Counted from the first letter of the stretch, positions 10,590 to 35,374 are shown. The stretch is DNA of 64,000 nucleotides from Trichoplax adhaerens (GCF_000150275.1 NW_002060958.1:1269310-1333309), one strand, 5' to 3'. The notes: a model not told the origin generated them from the sequence alone. Numbers and translations: made by a program.

Positions 10590-13500
10590 TGCATTGGCGT
10601 TAGTTTCTCGTGCATTCGATATGAAAAATTTATTCTATCATGGTACTATGTCATCAAACAGGGTAATTTATGGCGGATTATTCTAACATCCTAACTGGAA
10701 TGTAAAGATTGCATTTCTAGGATCAAAATGTCTTTGTTTATTATGGAAGTAAATATCATATTGAATAAAATTTAAATGTAACGTATGTCTCTGCCTGTGG
10801 CCGCAATGATTGCAAATGTTCAATGTGCATGAACTGGTTGAAATCGTGTGTCAAACATTCATTTTATTACATGCATGGTTGTTGACTGGATACTTCGCAT
10901 ACAGTCTTGTAGCGATTCAGAGTATTCTACTACAAAATGAGAGATTTTGTAATTTGCTTTCGAACGATATCATTTTAAAACATTGTTACTATAGTTGCAG
11001 TCTAATCGATACGAATGATGTATTTTGTCTGGCTAAAGCTTTCTCTACTTTCAAATCGGCAACGCAGTCAGGTCGGTAGTTTTAGTAAACTACAAATTTT
11101 CTAGCTGAGTTCTATTAAGGGTAATCTTTATCGCTATTTTGCTTCAAAGATTTCTTTCAACTCACGTAATGTGCTAATAAATGAGAAATTGACTGTATCT
11201 GAATCAATTGCCAACAATAGTTCTCATTCAAATTTTGAATTCCATCGAAAAATGCTTATAACAGTATCATAATGTTTTTTAAAGCAATTTAATTTCCGTT
11301 TTGCGTTACAATATCTATTCGATTATGAAATTGCTATTGATATTTTATTTATTTCCGACGTCAATGTACAGATGCACCTGTAACACTTAACCTTTAAATT
11401 ATAAAAGATATTGCCCCTTACCCTATGAAATTAAATTAAAATTAACCTGCCGGCTATAACCTAGTGCAAGTAGACATTCGAGTTCGAAGTCAATACAATT
11501 TAAAAGATATACCGTTTAATCCTATTTCCTGGCATTGTTAAACATCTGACAAGGTCAAATTTCGAATAGGATTCTTGATTTATTCATACAAAAATCTAAT
11601 GCAATAATATAACCAATATTGGATTGAACCGTTAATATGATGTTCAGCTATGAATTTCTGTTAATAATAATAATGTATTTATTAATATTTTTGATTTAGC
11701 AACTCCAAGTTAACTTACGCCTTATATTCTAACTTAAAGTGCTAAAAAATATAACTTTTTAAACTTAAGATTCCACGAATTAGCGTAAATATATATGTTA
11801 ATAACTAACGAAATATTACAGCTTTTTGTGCTATGTCCGACATTCTATCATACTATCTTAATCGAAATCGATTGAACTAGCGTGCGAATAATTTACTGCT
11901 TATGCTTACTTTAATGATTCTTAACTATTGATTAATCGCAGTGATGTTTCATTAAATCTTCTATTAATTTTGGATGATATGCTCCATGCCTTTAGATAGC
12001 AAGAGATCTTCTATACTGATAATCTTAAATCTTTGTGGCTTTCTATTAATCAGGTTAAGTAAGAATTATTTATTGTTCGATGATGCAAAGTACTGTAATT
12101 ATTCTATCTAGAATTAGAAAAGACTTCTCATCGTCAAATGTAATCCAGAACTTTGATCTAAGATATATCAACAGTAAATCATTATAAATTGAAAGTATTT
12201 TACCTAGTTTAGGAGAATTATAATCTATCTGTGTTATAAGACTGTGACGCTTGAGGATAACATAAAGTATTTGATAATTTTCTTCGTAAACCTAACAAAG
12301 CTATCTCGTACCTTGCTATGAACTGGAATTTTCCTTCTAATGTTTGTCTCTGTACTAATATCGTTGATAATATTCTAACTTTTATGTTACTGACAGCTTT
12401 GTGATTATCGTATAGAATTTTACTATAGCTAGCTAGAGCTACAAACTACAGCTCAACTCCGTGACCTTCAATACTTTTTATTTCATGAATAATCCCTTAT
12501 GTAGAAATTTCTGATAGTTCGTTAATGAATGAATTAATTAAGATTCTCGATAACACAAACAACAACACAACAACAATAACAACTTAACAACACTTCTGAA
12601 AATATACTGATCAATATAGCAAATGAACGTTAATATTTTACTAATAATTTTCGCTACAGTCTAAAATTAAATTTACAGAGAAGCAACAATGATTATTTTT
12701 ACATTTTTACAATTGTCTCGTACTTACGGATGATAATTGCAGGGAATTTCTAAATCATAAATAAAACCAATCAATTAGTAATAACGATACCTAAACAAAT
12801 TTTACTCAAGTAATCTAGTTAAAATTTAATTTGTACTAATAAGCCTATACTACCATGCCAGCCAGTGTCTCGCTTGGCATCGATCAATGGGTAGCAAAAT
12901 AAAATAATAGCAACGTTAAACTACATCTACCTACAAAGAAATTTCTTGCGTTTGATAGTCGTAATCTCGATACTTGCCATTTAAATTACGAAAAGATTAC
13001 TGTAGAATATCCTTCCAAAATATGAGATATTATTGTATTTTATTTAGAATTTGATAATCTGCTATTTTTTAAATGCAATTCAATTTGAGAGAAGAATAAG
13101 TCTAAAAAGTCTAAAAAAAGTAGCTATGTAATTCTGATGAGTAAAAATATCTGGATGTAAGTTCGTACAATATTTATTTCTTTTTACGAACAGAGATAAA
13201 AAAATTTTAATATATAGTACTCTGTCAATGTATATATATATACAAGGGTAGATGCGAGGATATGATTGATTAAATAAGGAAATGAAATGTTTGATATTAT
13301 TCGATGATATCATGGATTAAGAGATTGAATAATTAAAGAATATGTTAGCATGAAAAGATGAGTCATCTCTATTAGTCATAGCAACTTAGTCACGATGGAG
13401 CTCGTTTTATTCTGTAATTCCTCATTAAAATGCAGAGTCGAACATTAAAAGGGAAAACAGACGGATAGCATTAAAAAAATATGAAAACTATATAATAATG

Positions 13501-15640
13501 AAAGAGTAATAATTTATGTGTGGAAAATGATTTATTTCAGACATTGCCTTGCTTTAAAGAGGGCAATGGAAATAATATAAATGAGATTAAGTATGAAATT
13601 ATACGCTTACGAAATAACTAGTCCTAAACATAGGAACGATCTGTTTATATGTTGTCATCTACTAAGTTATAAATAGAAAGATCAGACTATTTTACTCCAG
13701 ACGTAGCGCGTAGAATGCGAGCTTTATTTCTTTATGTAGCCCAGGATTGCTAAGGACTATATGATATAACCAAGATTGCATTCTATTCATGCATAATTTA
13801 ATTAAACTTATTTGAATAAATATAGAGAAATGATCAATTGGTTCTATCAAATTCATGATATTTTTCATAGAAAGTCAATTTTAGGCTACTTGCCTATATT
13901 AGCGGGGACAAATACATTTTTTTTCTGTTGTTTTGATTCAAGCAAACAAGACCGAAACGATGCCCATGGTCTCACTATCTATTCATCAATTTACTTGTAT
14001 TCACATAATTTGCAGACTTCCGTAGAGCAAACTGCAATGCAACGTTATAATGATTAAGCCCCGATAGAAAGCAATATTTAATAATATTAGCTAACCAATC
14101 AATGACAATGGCAAATTTTCCATTTTCATTATCGCACTGCTATATCAGTGATTTTAAGTTTTACTTTATAATCGCCAACAATACGACAAATAAAAACAAT
14201 TTTACTTGATAGGCAATCCTCATTCAATATAGGAATTTTGTAGATATTTATATTCTTTTTTGAGTTAAAGTATGTTAGAAATTATATTTTTGAAATATAC
14301 TCTATTTAATCAATGACAACCATGGATATTTACTCGTCCGTAAAAACATTAGACCGGATATAAAGCAAGGCATGATTAGCTAGGCAGTTTTTGAGAATGC
14401 AAACGTAATGCCACTTCCTATTATCGTAGCAAATTCATAATAAAATATGAAAATCTCCCAAGCTAGATTACATTCATTAAAATTACTTGACTGCAGACCG
14501 ATAAATTAATTACCTTTTAAATGTCGAATCGGAGATGTACCTGATTGATTTTTTTAAATTAAACAGCAGCATTGCCATTTTTAAAGCCTTTAAGCAAATT
14601 TCTATGCCACGGCTTGTATTACCATTGCCCTATCAATGAGATCAATATGGCATTGGCTATTTCACGTTATTGCGTTAAAATTAGATGACAACGTTGTAAC
14701 TATTGAATCTCATGATCATTGTAATAACTTGATTGATTGTTCCTATAAGATATCACAGCTAGTGGAAAACATCGTTTAAGAAAAATTTGTATAGGACCAT
14801 CATCTGAAAAGAAATTTAAAGTGTTGAAAAGGTAGAACTGTAGCTATTACTAAGTAGTGGAAAATTGTAAACTATATTGGTCTGGTTGAAAATTTAGAGT
14901 GTCTCGCATTCATTTTCGCTATTTTTAAAACATAAAAGAACGATTATGAATAAAAATTACAGACAAATATTTTATCAATAATATTACGATCAATAGCCTA
15001 AAGAAAACATTATCTGAGTTAAATTATAATTAATAAACGAGCACTAGAATTATTCTTTCTTAAATCAATATCACAGTAATGATATTAAGATTCATATAAT
15101 TCGTCTTTAAATATATATTGCCGCAAATTCAAGACAGTGCTCCTGTCACTGAGCTTCGAGCAATTCAAGTTCTAATTTAATTTTCTTATAATCACTATAG
15201 TATCACATTTCCTGTCTTGACGGATTATTTTTAGTCTAATAGTCGTGCACTATATTGAGAGGAACAATACCTTAAAAGGAGCGCATTGACTTGATTACGC
15301 ACGAATATTAAATGTAGTATACACGCGTACATGTTATAAATTTGTTTTCCATCTATTAAGTCTTTAATCAGTATAGTGGCGCAAGCTAATGCATAAATCC
15401 CTATAAAGAAGATACGTTTTATTTATTTCATCAGTTCGACCTTACATACCTATTCATCCACAGTTCATACTATGTCTGCAGTGCTATACTACACTATCCT
15501 AAATCTCTCTCTCTTAAAAACTCCCGCCGACAAACTTATATCGTAGGGTGTCTACAGATTCTACAGTAAGCTTTCCTAATACTTACTCCCTTAAAAATTC
15601 CAACTTTATATCTTCGACGGCCGGCTTATATTATTTAGTT
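10590..15640. other. Gene-poor AT-rich spacer
   Basis: I find no conserved exon here. The open frames at 10810-11079 (plus), 13080-13313 (minus) and 13812-14057 (plus) match nothing known and have no splice support. A short TA run occurs near 13230. The rest is unremarkable AT-rich sequence. Confidence 0.5.
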
Positions 15641-16190
15641 AACTTCTAATTTGGATATACTGTATTTTAATATAGCATTGACTTTTTATGACACTTATAC
15701 ACATACTGAAATTAATAGTTCTAATAGGGAATGCAAATCATCTACTTACAGTTCCAATCATTGTGATTGTAATTTACTTATGGTAGATTGTAAATTATCA
15801 TGGAAATGTTCCGTGTTAGGACATATCGTAATCTGAATATTCTGTATTAGTCATTACATGTCTATGTTCGTAAATACTGTTGTCTGCATTAAAGAAGCAG
15901 TAGCTAAAATTAATATCTAATTCAGTAAATGATTCCAAGGTTAATTGTATTAACTATGACTTATGAACTATTGAGAAATAGTATATAAATGCAGCATATC
16001 GTGAAATAAAGGGAATTCTCAAACTTAGTGTTTAACGTAAAATACGAGGCGTTTAAGTCTTTGTGTAGTCTGCTAGTAGAGCAAAAGTGTTTGTAATAGT
16101 GCAGATATCGTTCCTTGATTGTGGTTCAAGGAATTGACTTATTGATCATATATTGCGTTATCTTGTTGCAAAGCTGTTTTCTGACATTAT
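15641..16190 (-). repeat. Diverged dispersed repeat, arm A (reverse complement of arm B)
   Basis: The reverse complement of this stretch aligns with 44150-45030. Shared blocks include CAACAAGATAAC, CCTGAACCAC or CTTGAACCAC, CGTTAAACACTAA, GAACATAG..AATGACTAATACA and CCATAAGTAAATTACAATCAC. Arm A lacks about 330 bp present in arm B (about 44516-44850). The level of divergence suggests an old mobile element of unknown class. The 61-codon open frame at 15651-15836 lies inside it and is probably meaningless. Confidence 0.75.
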
Positions 16191-17511
16191 AATAATGATT
16201 TTAATCGTCTAGTAACTTTAAGTTCTATGCTGTACGGTTCTATAGCGCAATGGGCATTCCGGCAGCTACTTGTAACACTATTAACTATAGTTATATACTG
16301 TGCTCAACTTAATTTCGATAAATACGGTATTAGTTCTAGAATCTGGATAAAGACGAACTAAAATCTATTTTGTGAACGGTATTGGGAATTGTTTATAATT
16401 TCCCTTCTTAACTTTGATCTATGGTGAAACAGAAAAACAACGCGCAGTTACAGATGCCTTGGTTAAATTTGAACTTTTTAGCTATGTTTAAATAGAGTAT
16501 ACTTGTTATACGTTATACCGATATTAGCCTATATTGTGTATCAGCCAAAATTGAATATTAAGGCCTACATGGACTATAAAAAATGGTCTTTGCGAGTAAG
16601 TGACTGATTCTGATATCATACTAAGTGTCTATATAAGACATATATAAAGCGCAATGGTACGAATTTCAATTATTAGATGCTAGCAATATGGGTTAAGAAT
16701 GTAATTTAAACTATTTACTGTCACCAGCGACTAATCGAGATTAGTAAACGGAGTCATCAGGCGATCTACTGTAATAGAGAATTTTTTTTCCGTAGCCTGA
16801 GCCCTAGTCGACTAGTCCTAGACCATAAATTAGGTCTCAACTTAAAAGGAAATCACAAATTTAATCCGATTGTAATAAATACTATCACCAGAAAATCTGA
16901 TAGATAAAAATCTAGCAAGGACTATAACATACATTAAGTCATCAGTCAGAAAGATACGGAACGAAAGTACTTGAATATTAGTCCCTCGGACTTTTGCGAC
17001 AGATGTTATACCACTTTTAGCAATGTAATATCAAGATTACAATATTTCTCGGTGAAATAGGTTATTTCTAGGCAATATCCCATCATATAAAAGGTTACTT
17101 AAAGTTATAATTCTTATAGAATCATGATCGTTTAATAACGCCCTTTACAATTTCTGCTTAAGCGTAGTTGGAGAAACAGCTGCATAGCAAGCATCTCATA
17201 TGGAACATAGAAATGCAAAGAAGTTCAGATTATTGGTGAAATTTCCCTAAATAACAGGTATCGTAATTACTATGATTTCTTTCAAATAGTTTGAGCCTTG
17301 CTAAAATTTGAAGTATGAAAGACTGAATGTAATTGGAATAACTGGATACAAAAACAAAATTATTTGCGGTTTGAGCTTCAATGAGGTATTATATAAGATC
17401 TTGACAGTTTTTACTTCATATATAAATCCGTATATGATATCTATACCTGATATCCGCAAAAGACACTGAATTTCACATGCTTTAATTTCTTTTTCTCATA
17501 TTATAACGCGT

Positions 17512-18060
17512 TGTAATGGAACTAGTATTGTGATTGTAGACTGTTAGCCATGTTTAGTATAATGTACAGTAGATATTTATCCTAAGAGATATTTGGTAGC
17601 TATAACTATAGACTGTAGTGGTATAGATTCTATGCTAGCGTACACATGACTATATACAGTAAGGTGTTGAGTTACTAATAAGGCTATAGGTAAAAATAGA
17701 ACTGTAAATCATATATTAGGATATGGTTAATTCATTGTACTTTGGCTGGTGTGAATAATGTCTACGTAAGTACTGTAGTCGTATCCATATTGGATTAATG
17801 ATGGTCCGCAGTAGAATAGTCTTACTAAGAATAATATAACTATGTATAATATAATGTAAAAGGTTGCCATGCGGATTGCAGCTGCGAATGCTACGAAAAG
17901 TATAAAAGCATGCAACTTTAGATTATTCTGTTAGTTCGTTGTAGAAGTCTTTAGAAGTAGTATTCGGCTAGAGTAGAGCTGTGTAGTTAATCTTTGTATA
18001 AGATTCAATAAAGCCCTTATTTTTCTAAAATTTGGAATTTCGTGATTGGTATATATCACA
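17512..18060 (+). mobile_element. Solo-LTR-like element, copy 1
   Basis: A ~540-bp unit that recurs in the same orientation at 43574-44124 with few differences. It ends in TATATCACA and has an inner start TGTGATTG, giving the TG...CA form and a TGTGAT/ATCACA inverted hexamer. The strongest identity starts at 17523; weaker identity reaches TGTAATG at 17512. It has LTR-like internal order: TATAAAAG at 17901, then AATAAA at 18007 about 50 bp before the 3' end. No primer-binding site, coding region or clear target-site duplication flanks it. A 62-codon open frame on the minus strand (17915-17727) is not retained as a gene. Confidence 0.65.
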
Positions 18061-21000
18061 CAGAGGAACGAAAAATTTTTACATACATATTACAGCTACA
18101 TTTCTACTTATTCAATGTTTAACTTGATTACTATACAAGTAACTATGCTGTAGCTACAGAAATATTAGCAATGATCGTTTTAATATTCTTGCTATTTCCG
18201 ATATTATCTTCTATGCTCTATTCCTTTTTTCGAAGATGTTCTGGATGATATTATTCTTAATTTAAAATTTACTTATCTGTAAATAGGGAGTTTACGGCAA
18301 AATGCAGTAGGGCATTCTTATTGCAAGTTTTGAGAGGGTAACAGTAATGTTATGAGTAGCTATAAAATTGATTAATTTTCTGCGTCAGTTATTCTATAAC
18401 GCAGAAATACGATACTGAGGATATAAGCTTTAATTACTTCAAATATTATAATTTACCTATTTGGCAAACAATAATATTAATTACCGCATATTAAAGCAAT
18501 GTCAAGGTCAATTTAGAAGTGATTATTTGTTAATATTACTAGGTATTTAACTATTTTTCAGGCCAATTTGCTCACACTAGTTTCAAATTATAGCAGCTGT
18601 CCTATTAAAGAAATTAAAGAACTATGGTAACACTGAAAAATTCTTCATAATTTATTTATAGTACATAGTTACTGTTTAGATCGGATAATTAACAGCTAAA
18701 GACAATATGTTGTAAGGTTAACAACTAGGTATAAAAAAAGCATCGAATAAAATCTACAAGGAATAACCTATTTTCAGGTAATTTCCGTACTGATGCCAAT
18801 ACATCAAAGTAATTGGATGAATTATTTGCATTACGCATACCAAAGATCTTCTTAATAATTTATATAAAGTATTATTGATAGATAAATGGCATATCTAATC
18901 AGCGGAGATATTTTCAAGCTATTAATCCAGTGGGATTTTACAAATTTACTTGAATTAGGAAATCAGCTTTAAAAACGTATAGATTTACATTGTTGCCTGA
19001 TATCTTAGGATAACAATACTTTTGGTTATAACGATAATACTACTGCAGATTTAGAAATGGCTAAATCAATAAAGGATTATATGTTTTATATAGTGGCTAG
19101 CTACCTTAATTTCATGGCGATAGCAAATGACTGAATAGATATATCTTTCCTGTAATAAGTTCCAAGGCATTTTACGAATAGCAAAAAACACCCACAGCCG
19201 GCTAAAGGAAATCCAAGTTGTATGCTTCTACATAATAACGCGCTGGTGTATACAAATATTTTTTATTAACTAATACAAACAATTAATAGGTAAGGGACAT
19301 TTAAGGTGATGTGTTAGTTTTACTAAGGGAACTTTCGAAAATTTATATAGAATGCTTCAGTTTATAAACCCATTTTATTCCCCTTATAGGAATAAAATAT
19401 TTAGGCTTCGTTTTACGGAATATTTTTGCTCAAATTAAATGACATTATTCTACACTGCTTCTAATAACTTGAATTAATTACCGTAACATCTGTTGAGATT
19501 TTTTTGGTTCTGGATTTCTTTATTAATAATCTACTGTGAACCGTGATAAACTACCGTACTAAAGAAAAGTTCTAGCTCGGCACGGTCTCGATCGTAAAGA
19601 ATTAATTTACAATTGAATGCTTTTAATTTCCGTTTTTGCGGAACCTAAACAAAAATTCTTAAGCAGCTGTAGTTACTTATTTTAAAAGATCCTGACTGAC
19701 ACGTTAAATAACAATTAGTTTTGCTTTGCTGAATTTCATTGCGTAAAATTATACTAACATAAGCTAAAATGTATAAAAGAGTCTCTACATTTTAAATATA
19801 GAAATTTAACTAGAATGGAGATCATCCTTTAAGATTTCGTTTAAGTCATTCTTAGCAAGAACTGCACTTGTATGTAAGTTTGATTTTTAACACACGCAGC
19901 TGCATAGTAGATTTAGAATAAGGTGCTAATTAAGTTCAGTTAGGGGCTTTTAAGGGGTACATTACTAAAATGATAATCGTGATATTTCAAATGATGATAT
20001 AGTACTTATAACAGGCCATGTAGTACCGTCGGCTGTAAGTAAAAGTACGATGCAATAAAAACATTACGATCTATTTAAAATCAATTTTACCCGTTATTTC
20101 AGATAGATAAAACAATAACTTTACTCAGATCACGCCAAATTGTGTAGATTAGATTTTTGTCTATTTATTCTCATTTCTAATTCCGCAGTTTATTATGATA
20201 GCTCGATAAACTGTACCAGGTTGAAAGCTTTAAAATTTTTCAGTTTTTATTAAAAATTTTCTTTTAATTTGAAATTGAATGATTATTGCCATTGATTAAA
20301 GTTGGATATTGCACCGGCAGTTGCAGACTCAAGAAAGGAGTACTTATTTACCTTGTCATCAGCAATAGAGTATAATGAATAAGAGCTATTATGGAATTAC
20401 ATAGATATTAAAATTAAAAATTATTGTATGATTAGATTCTTACAATAATAGCAATTTGCTACTTAATAATATTGACTGCATGCGATGAAATCATATGTTG
20501 TCATATATTGCAAAACTATTTCTGTGTATTATCTTTCTAATTATTCACTGGAAATTAATCTATTTGCTTACTTAAGTATTAAAACAGAATTTTAATTAAA
20601 AAATTTAATTGAAGTATTGATTGAATAGACAATGTTTCATGCCTAATTTGAAATAAAAGACTATATTTTAGGGCTGAATACAAATTTCTTTATTATCATT
20701 GATAAAACTTCTTAAGTCTTATTATGAGATACAGCATTAGATGTATGGGAAAATATAGGAGAAATTAATATTTGCACGATGCATCATATTATCATGCTCA
20801 AAAATGAGTAGGTACCAGAGTTGCTTGATTTTCTTATGATTTGATGAAATCCGAATTTAACAAGATTCAGGAAAGAATTTCTGAGAATTTGTTGTTATAT
20901 GATCATTATAAATATTTTACATACATCAAAAGTTATAGGAGAATTAGCGAAATTATAATAATAACTCTATTATAAATTATTTTCAATCAATTAGAGCGAT

Positions 21001-24000
21001 ACGTGACTCAAATTAAATACCAACTCGATAACTCAAAATCGATTTCAATACTTTCCATTTATTCTATTGATAATAAGATCATGCAACAGGAAAATATCAT
21101 TCATATACAAGCAAAACACTCCATTTTAGATGTAACTTGATTTACTACCTATTATCTTCAACACTTTAATCATCATATTCATTAGGTTTAATATATGTTA
21201 TATCTCTACATTAGTAATGATAATATTACAGTGGACGACAAGAAAAAAAATTAAATTGAGTATCAACTTGGTATTTCTATTGAAATTGATCTTACAATAC
21301 TTTCAGATTATAAACAATTTATTTATTTGTTGGGTTAGACAAGGGAAAGAAACGGAATTTCTTTTTATTAATTAAATACTTTATATACTCACGATTCGAC
21401 CTATCACAAATTATCAAACAGCAGAATCTATCGCTATTGTCATAAGTCCATCCTATCGATTCAATATCAGCCAAGGAAGGGATATTATCTGCTGCTCTCT
21501 TACGTTATCAAAGAATAACAGTTAGCATGAAGAATCAAATAGGAACGATAGATTGAAGTAATAATATTTTGCCTCTTTTCTCACTTTTGTATTTAACTCG
21601 CCGCTTGGCAAATCAGGTCATAACAATGGATCGAATCGAAAGAGAATTAAAGCTTTTATGTCGTTGAAGTACAGTCGCATCTTCATTGATTTGTAGTAAT
21701 ATCCCTTTAAGGAAGACAGAGTAATTTGCCTTTAGATGACAAATAATCAAAGGTTGGGCAAATACAATATAATAAAATAATAATGATTAAGTAAGCGATG
21801 CGTTCAATAACTTGAAGTGTTCATGTAGGCATATTAAGGGTAGAGATAATTGATAGGATAGCTCTGGGGTACGTAGCATCTATCATTTATTGATTAGAAT
21901 CTTGTCGATATGCAGATTATTAAATATGAATGAATATAAATAATTATAACCATTCATTTGTGTTTTCCTTGAAAACTTGTAAGTCAATCAGTACTTTGGG
22001 AATTTTCCCGATATTGTTAATAATTTAGGCATTAGGGCAAAAAATATTGACGTACATGACTAATCCGTTGGAATTTACCCCATTTTTAACTTAAGCAAAA
22101 ACGAAAGAAATCACCTTGCAATCTTTTTACTCGATAGCTAACGAAACTAAAAATGGAACTGGAATAGTTTCTAATTACCTTATAATTTAATCAATCTAAG
22201 GCGAGGAATTGTTTCCTTTAGCATAGTAATTATCAAAGATTTACTTAGCTTAGTCAAAATTCCGCTGATTAAGACATATCTTTCGGCGTAGAAATTGGGA
22301 TTTGTCATAAAAGGGACTTTAGTAAAGTATTTTTCCTTATAATATTGAAATCAAATACTCGAATATTCTGGTTGACAAAAGTAGTCAAATGTTTACTGTC
22401 AATCCTAGCAATTTCTCATTATAATTAGATATTGGCATTAATCAACGCAACTTATCAATTTATCCAGATATAAGTACCTCATCTGTCCATTTATAGTATT
22501 ACCTTACTTCTTTATCAATTTATATACATATCTTATACGTTCATGTATCTATATGTATATGTTATATAAGTCTACTTTTGTGAATCTATTTGCAACTCTG
22601 TCCCTCCTTCTGTCTACCTATACCTAGCTATCTAGCTAACTAAATGTTACAAATCAATATCAATTTTATACTCTAATCTAGTCAATATTTTTACATTGCA
22701 AGCAATTTAAATCATAAATTTGATCAGCTTATATCATTAATTTATGATTAAGAGTAAATAGTTCTCAAGGATGTGGATCAGGCTATCTGTGTAGGCGGTG
22801 CTGTCGTAAATTCTACCAGAAATCCTCTATAGATTTAAATTTAACTGGAAGGTTTTTTTACTCCATCCGTTTAATAAATTACTTACATGCATTCAAATAT
22901 GTGATAATTTTTTATCACCAAAATATTAAAGAGCGTCTTTTTATTTGGTTCTATATAGTAGCAATTATTATAAAATTTATTATAAGGCAAAATATTCATA
23001 TTTTATTTTGATCTTGTGTGAATTAAATGTGTTGAATCTGAACCATGAGATGGTGATAATATAATTTATCATTTTTCAAAATACTCCTCAGCTTTCTATC
23101 AGATATGACATAGCACTCAGCATACGTCACTTTTAATTTATGAATTATAACTTTAGTTATAGAATTGACTATTATAGACTCTAAATAACATCAATGGGTG
23201 CTATCTTGATTTCAAATCAATCAAGGATAACTATTTACAATATGGCGTATGGACTGTATCACTGCATACAGTTCTGTCACTGATATTTTTATTGAATTAG
23301 AATCCTGAGCTAACAGCGAGTTCTGTAATAATTTTTTTTCACACTGGCTATCAAGATGTTGTTCATAAATTGATCTTCATTAGTCCTGTTAACTAATTAG
23401 AAATAATTTATTCTAAACAGACTTATAATTTCTGTATAATTTCAATTCAAAAATACTTGATTATAGGCTCCAAAACAATACCTATTATAATCATCAATAG
23501 TTTAATATCTCCTATTAAGCTTGCTTATGACATATTTGATGAATAAGAATGACTAATTGTGCCAACTCTTTATCAATTATGTAATTTATTTTAGTATCTA
23601 TGATAAAGTACCTTCTGCCTATTCGACTAGAATATGAACTTATAACATAAACTCGATCGTCACACGTGTAAAATGACCTACAGCAATGCCATTATGAACA
23701 AAGCAACCGAGCATTAGAACTATTATTGAAAAGTTTTCGTACTGTATCTATGCTTAAGCAGATTTTATGGATTTATTTACTGATAGAAGAAAACATCTAG
23801 GATTGGAGAAGTATACTAATAAACTTTTACGAAATTAGATTGTCTCGATACTCCACTACAAACGGTTGATCTGATATTTATACAAGTTCCATGAAATCAT
23901 ATTAAAATGAGCATAAACTAGTTCTTGCACCCCGATATTGCTAATATTGGTCGATAGATAGTAATAGAAGAAATTGCCATTTATCCTTTCGTCTATAGGA

Positions 24001-25890
24001 TATAGAAAACGAGGGAAGAAAGATCTGTTTACATTTCGAAATTAATAGATTGAAATACACGGTTTGATCGAAGATCATAATCTCAGCAATATGGAAACAA
24101 GAAAATAATTCTAGTACATAACCATGATTGTATTATATGTTTAGATTAAACTATACTATCAGATAGCTGATACTGTATTAGTATTTAAAGCTATTTAGCG
24201 AAAAATTGATAAATATGCAGACGAAGGGGAATATGAGGCGTAATTTAACCGATTTACACTATAATATTCGTTAAAGTAATATTTCTACGTAAAGCATATT
24301 TAGTACAGATTAAGCACAGCCTGCAGATTGTTTTCTTTTGATTAACTTATTCTATTTCTCCTTCTATTATACTTAAATAACACTACTAGTGACGTGAAAT
24401 CATAAAAATGGATGTTTACATCTATTGCTAGCAATATGTAAACCTATTATAGTACTTGTATACAAGTATTATCTTGATAGAATTGTTCTTATAGCCCGTG
24501 TACGCAGGTATAGCATTTGATGTAGAGTAACTACAGTATCTATTATAATATGATAAAACCAGGATTTATGAAAAGGAATATTGCAATATCGCAATGCCCC
24601 AAAGCCTTTTCCATATACCTCAATTAATACATATGTATTATTGTAATATTAAAATAACTGGTGATAATGCTGTCTAATAGTATTGACTTAAAGCAGTAAA
24701 AATGAGGGATAACAAACTATAATAACATGGAAATTTTAAAACTGTGTTAGATAACATTTTTATTACAGTATAGAATTTCGTTTTGCATTTGAACTAGGAA
24801 TCTTTTTGAAGTAAACAGCCTATCATATCAAAAGGAATCGTAAATACAGTAAATTACTTTGTCGAACGAATTAAGTGCCTTTGGTCTCTGATAGAAATAA
24901 TAATCAATTATCTATTATTCAATGATAAAAGAGTTGTATATCGGGTAAATAAAATTTTCAATGATACTATTAGAGTTATTAATCAGCAAATCAATCAATA
25001 GTAACTTGAAATAGTTAAAATAAGTTTAATTCATTGTAGATATGGAAAGAAATCAGTTCTTTGCTTTATTAGACGATATATATTCGTTAGATTAAGGAGA
25101 TATTCGATAAGAAAATACTCTCTCCTTAAGATTATTGGATCTACAACTATTTCTCAACTCTTTACTGATAAATTAGGCTTTTCACTCCATTAAGTATAAG
25201 TAGATATTTAAATTTTAAGCGGATTAAATAATTTGATAATTCGATAAATTATGAAATTTAAATCTTATTAACATTCATTAAAGCATAACTTGATCGTAGG
25301 ACTGGATCAATAGATCGAATTAGTTATATCAATATTAGCTGATTGATATTTTATGTATAATTCTGAAATTTATCTATTATCATCATTTCTTTACACTCCA
25401 TTGCTTTTCTTAACGGATATATTATATCACTATCAATCATCAACTATTGAATATGATCTTGATAAGGAATGATAACATATTAGCTATAAAAATAGCTGTA
25501 ATTATAAGTTATGCAATCAGTCCTAGCTGGTTTTTATTCACTGCCATTGATTGCTTAAATAAGTACTTCATTTCTATTTTAGCGTTTGAAAACATTTTTT
25601 TATTTGCCTAATAGTCATGCAATTTTTATACCTTTGTTGTTCGAAGCCTTATTTTCATGCATTGGTTTTAGTAATGATGGACACTTGTCATCAATAGCCA
25701 GTCAGCGTTTGAAATAAGTTATTGTCTTATACTAATTTGATTTCGTCATGTTTATGTCTACGGTAGCAAACAGAAATGGTGCTTGGCCTTGGGCTTATTT
25801 TTACTTTCAAGCTATTTTGCTGCAGCCCCATATTTTTCCTTAGATCTCCGACAATTTTGTTATTGTTTGTTGTTGTGAAATCAATTTGGT
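18061..25890. other. Gene-poor AT-rich region upstream of Mnx
   Basis: Nearly 8 kb with no conserved exon, RNA gene or clear repeat that I can recognise. By position it is a candidate for Mnx regulatory sequence, but nothing in it can be assigned by eye. Confidence 0.5.
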
Positions 25891-25894
25891 TGAG

Positions 25895-26040
25895 TATAAA
25901 AGCTTAGACAATACATCATCAATTTATTCACAATAGACGAAACAAATTACACGAGTAAACATTGCGGGGGATAATGATATTATCGCATTAACTTTCTTTT
26001 CGATTCAAAAGCTAATTGACTAGTTGTTAACCTATAAAAG
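25895..26040 (+). promoter_or_regulatory. Candidate core promoter region of Mnx (two TATAAAAG boxes)
   Basis: TATAAAAG occurs at 25895-25902 (context GAGTATAAAAGCTT) and again at 26033-26040, about 530 and 390 bases before the Mnx start codon. Either could be a TATA box. The first shares the extended form AGTATAAAAGC with the box upstream of the second homeobox gene and with the LTR-like elements. Confidence 0.4.
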
Positions 26041-26424
26041 GCAAGACAGATTGGCACTCTTGATTAGTTATATTTCTAACTTCTATTACAGCCAGTACTC
26101 CAGTCAAGTCATAAACCGCAATCAAATTTTAATTTGTAGTAACAAATCAATCTGTTCACACTAACGGTATCATATGTTAGCAATACAATATTAATATCAA
26201 TCATCACCTACTTAACGGCTTATTGAGTTTATCATCGCTTTAAATTAATCACCTAATTTACTGCTACGTCTATAAATTATTTATATTATAATTTGTTTGT
26301 AGTTTCAAATTGGAATTGATTACTGCTTGAAAATAGTTATTACTCTTATAGCATTCAATTACTTATAGCAATAGAATTATTAAATCGTTTATTTCCCTCT
26401 GTATTGATTGCACACTTAGATATT

Positions 26425-35374
<8,950 letters not shown>

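Noticed and set aside
10810-11079. 89-codon frame after coatomer zeta
   Set aside because: It starts at a non-ATG codon, has no family match, and lies beyond the polyadenylation signal of COPZ.
17727-17915. 62-codon frame on the minus strand in LTR-like copy 1
   Set aside because: The frame is not kept in the second copy, which carries small indels there.
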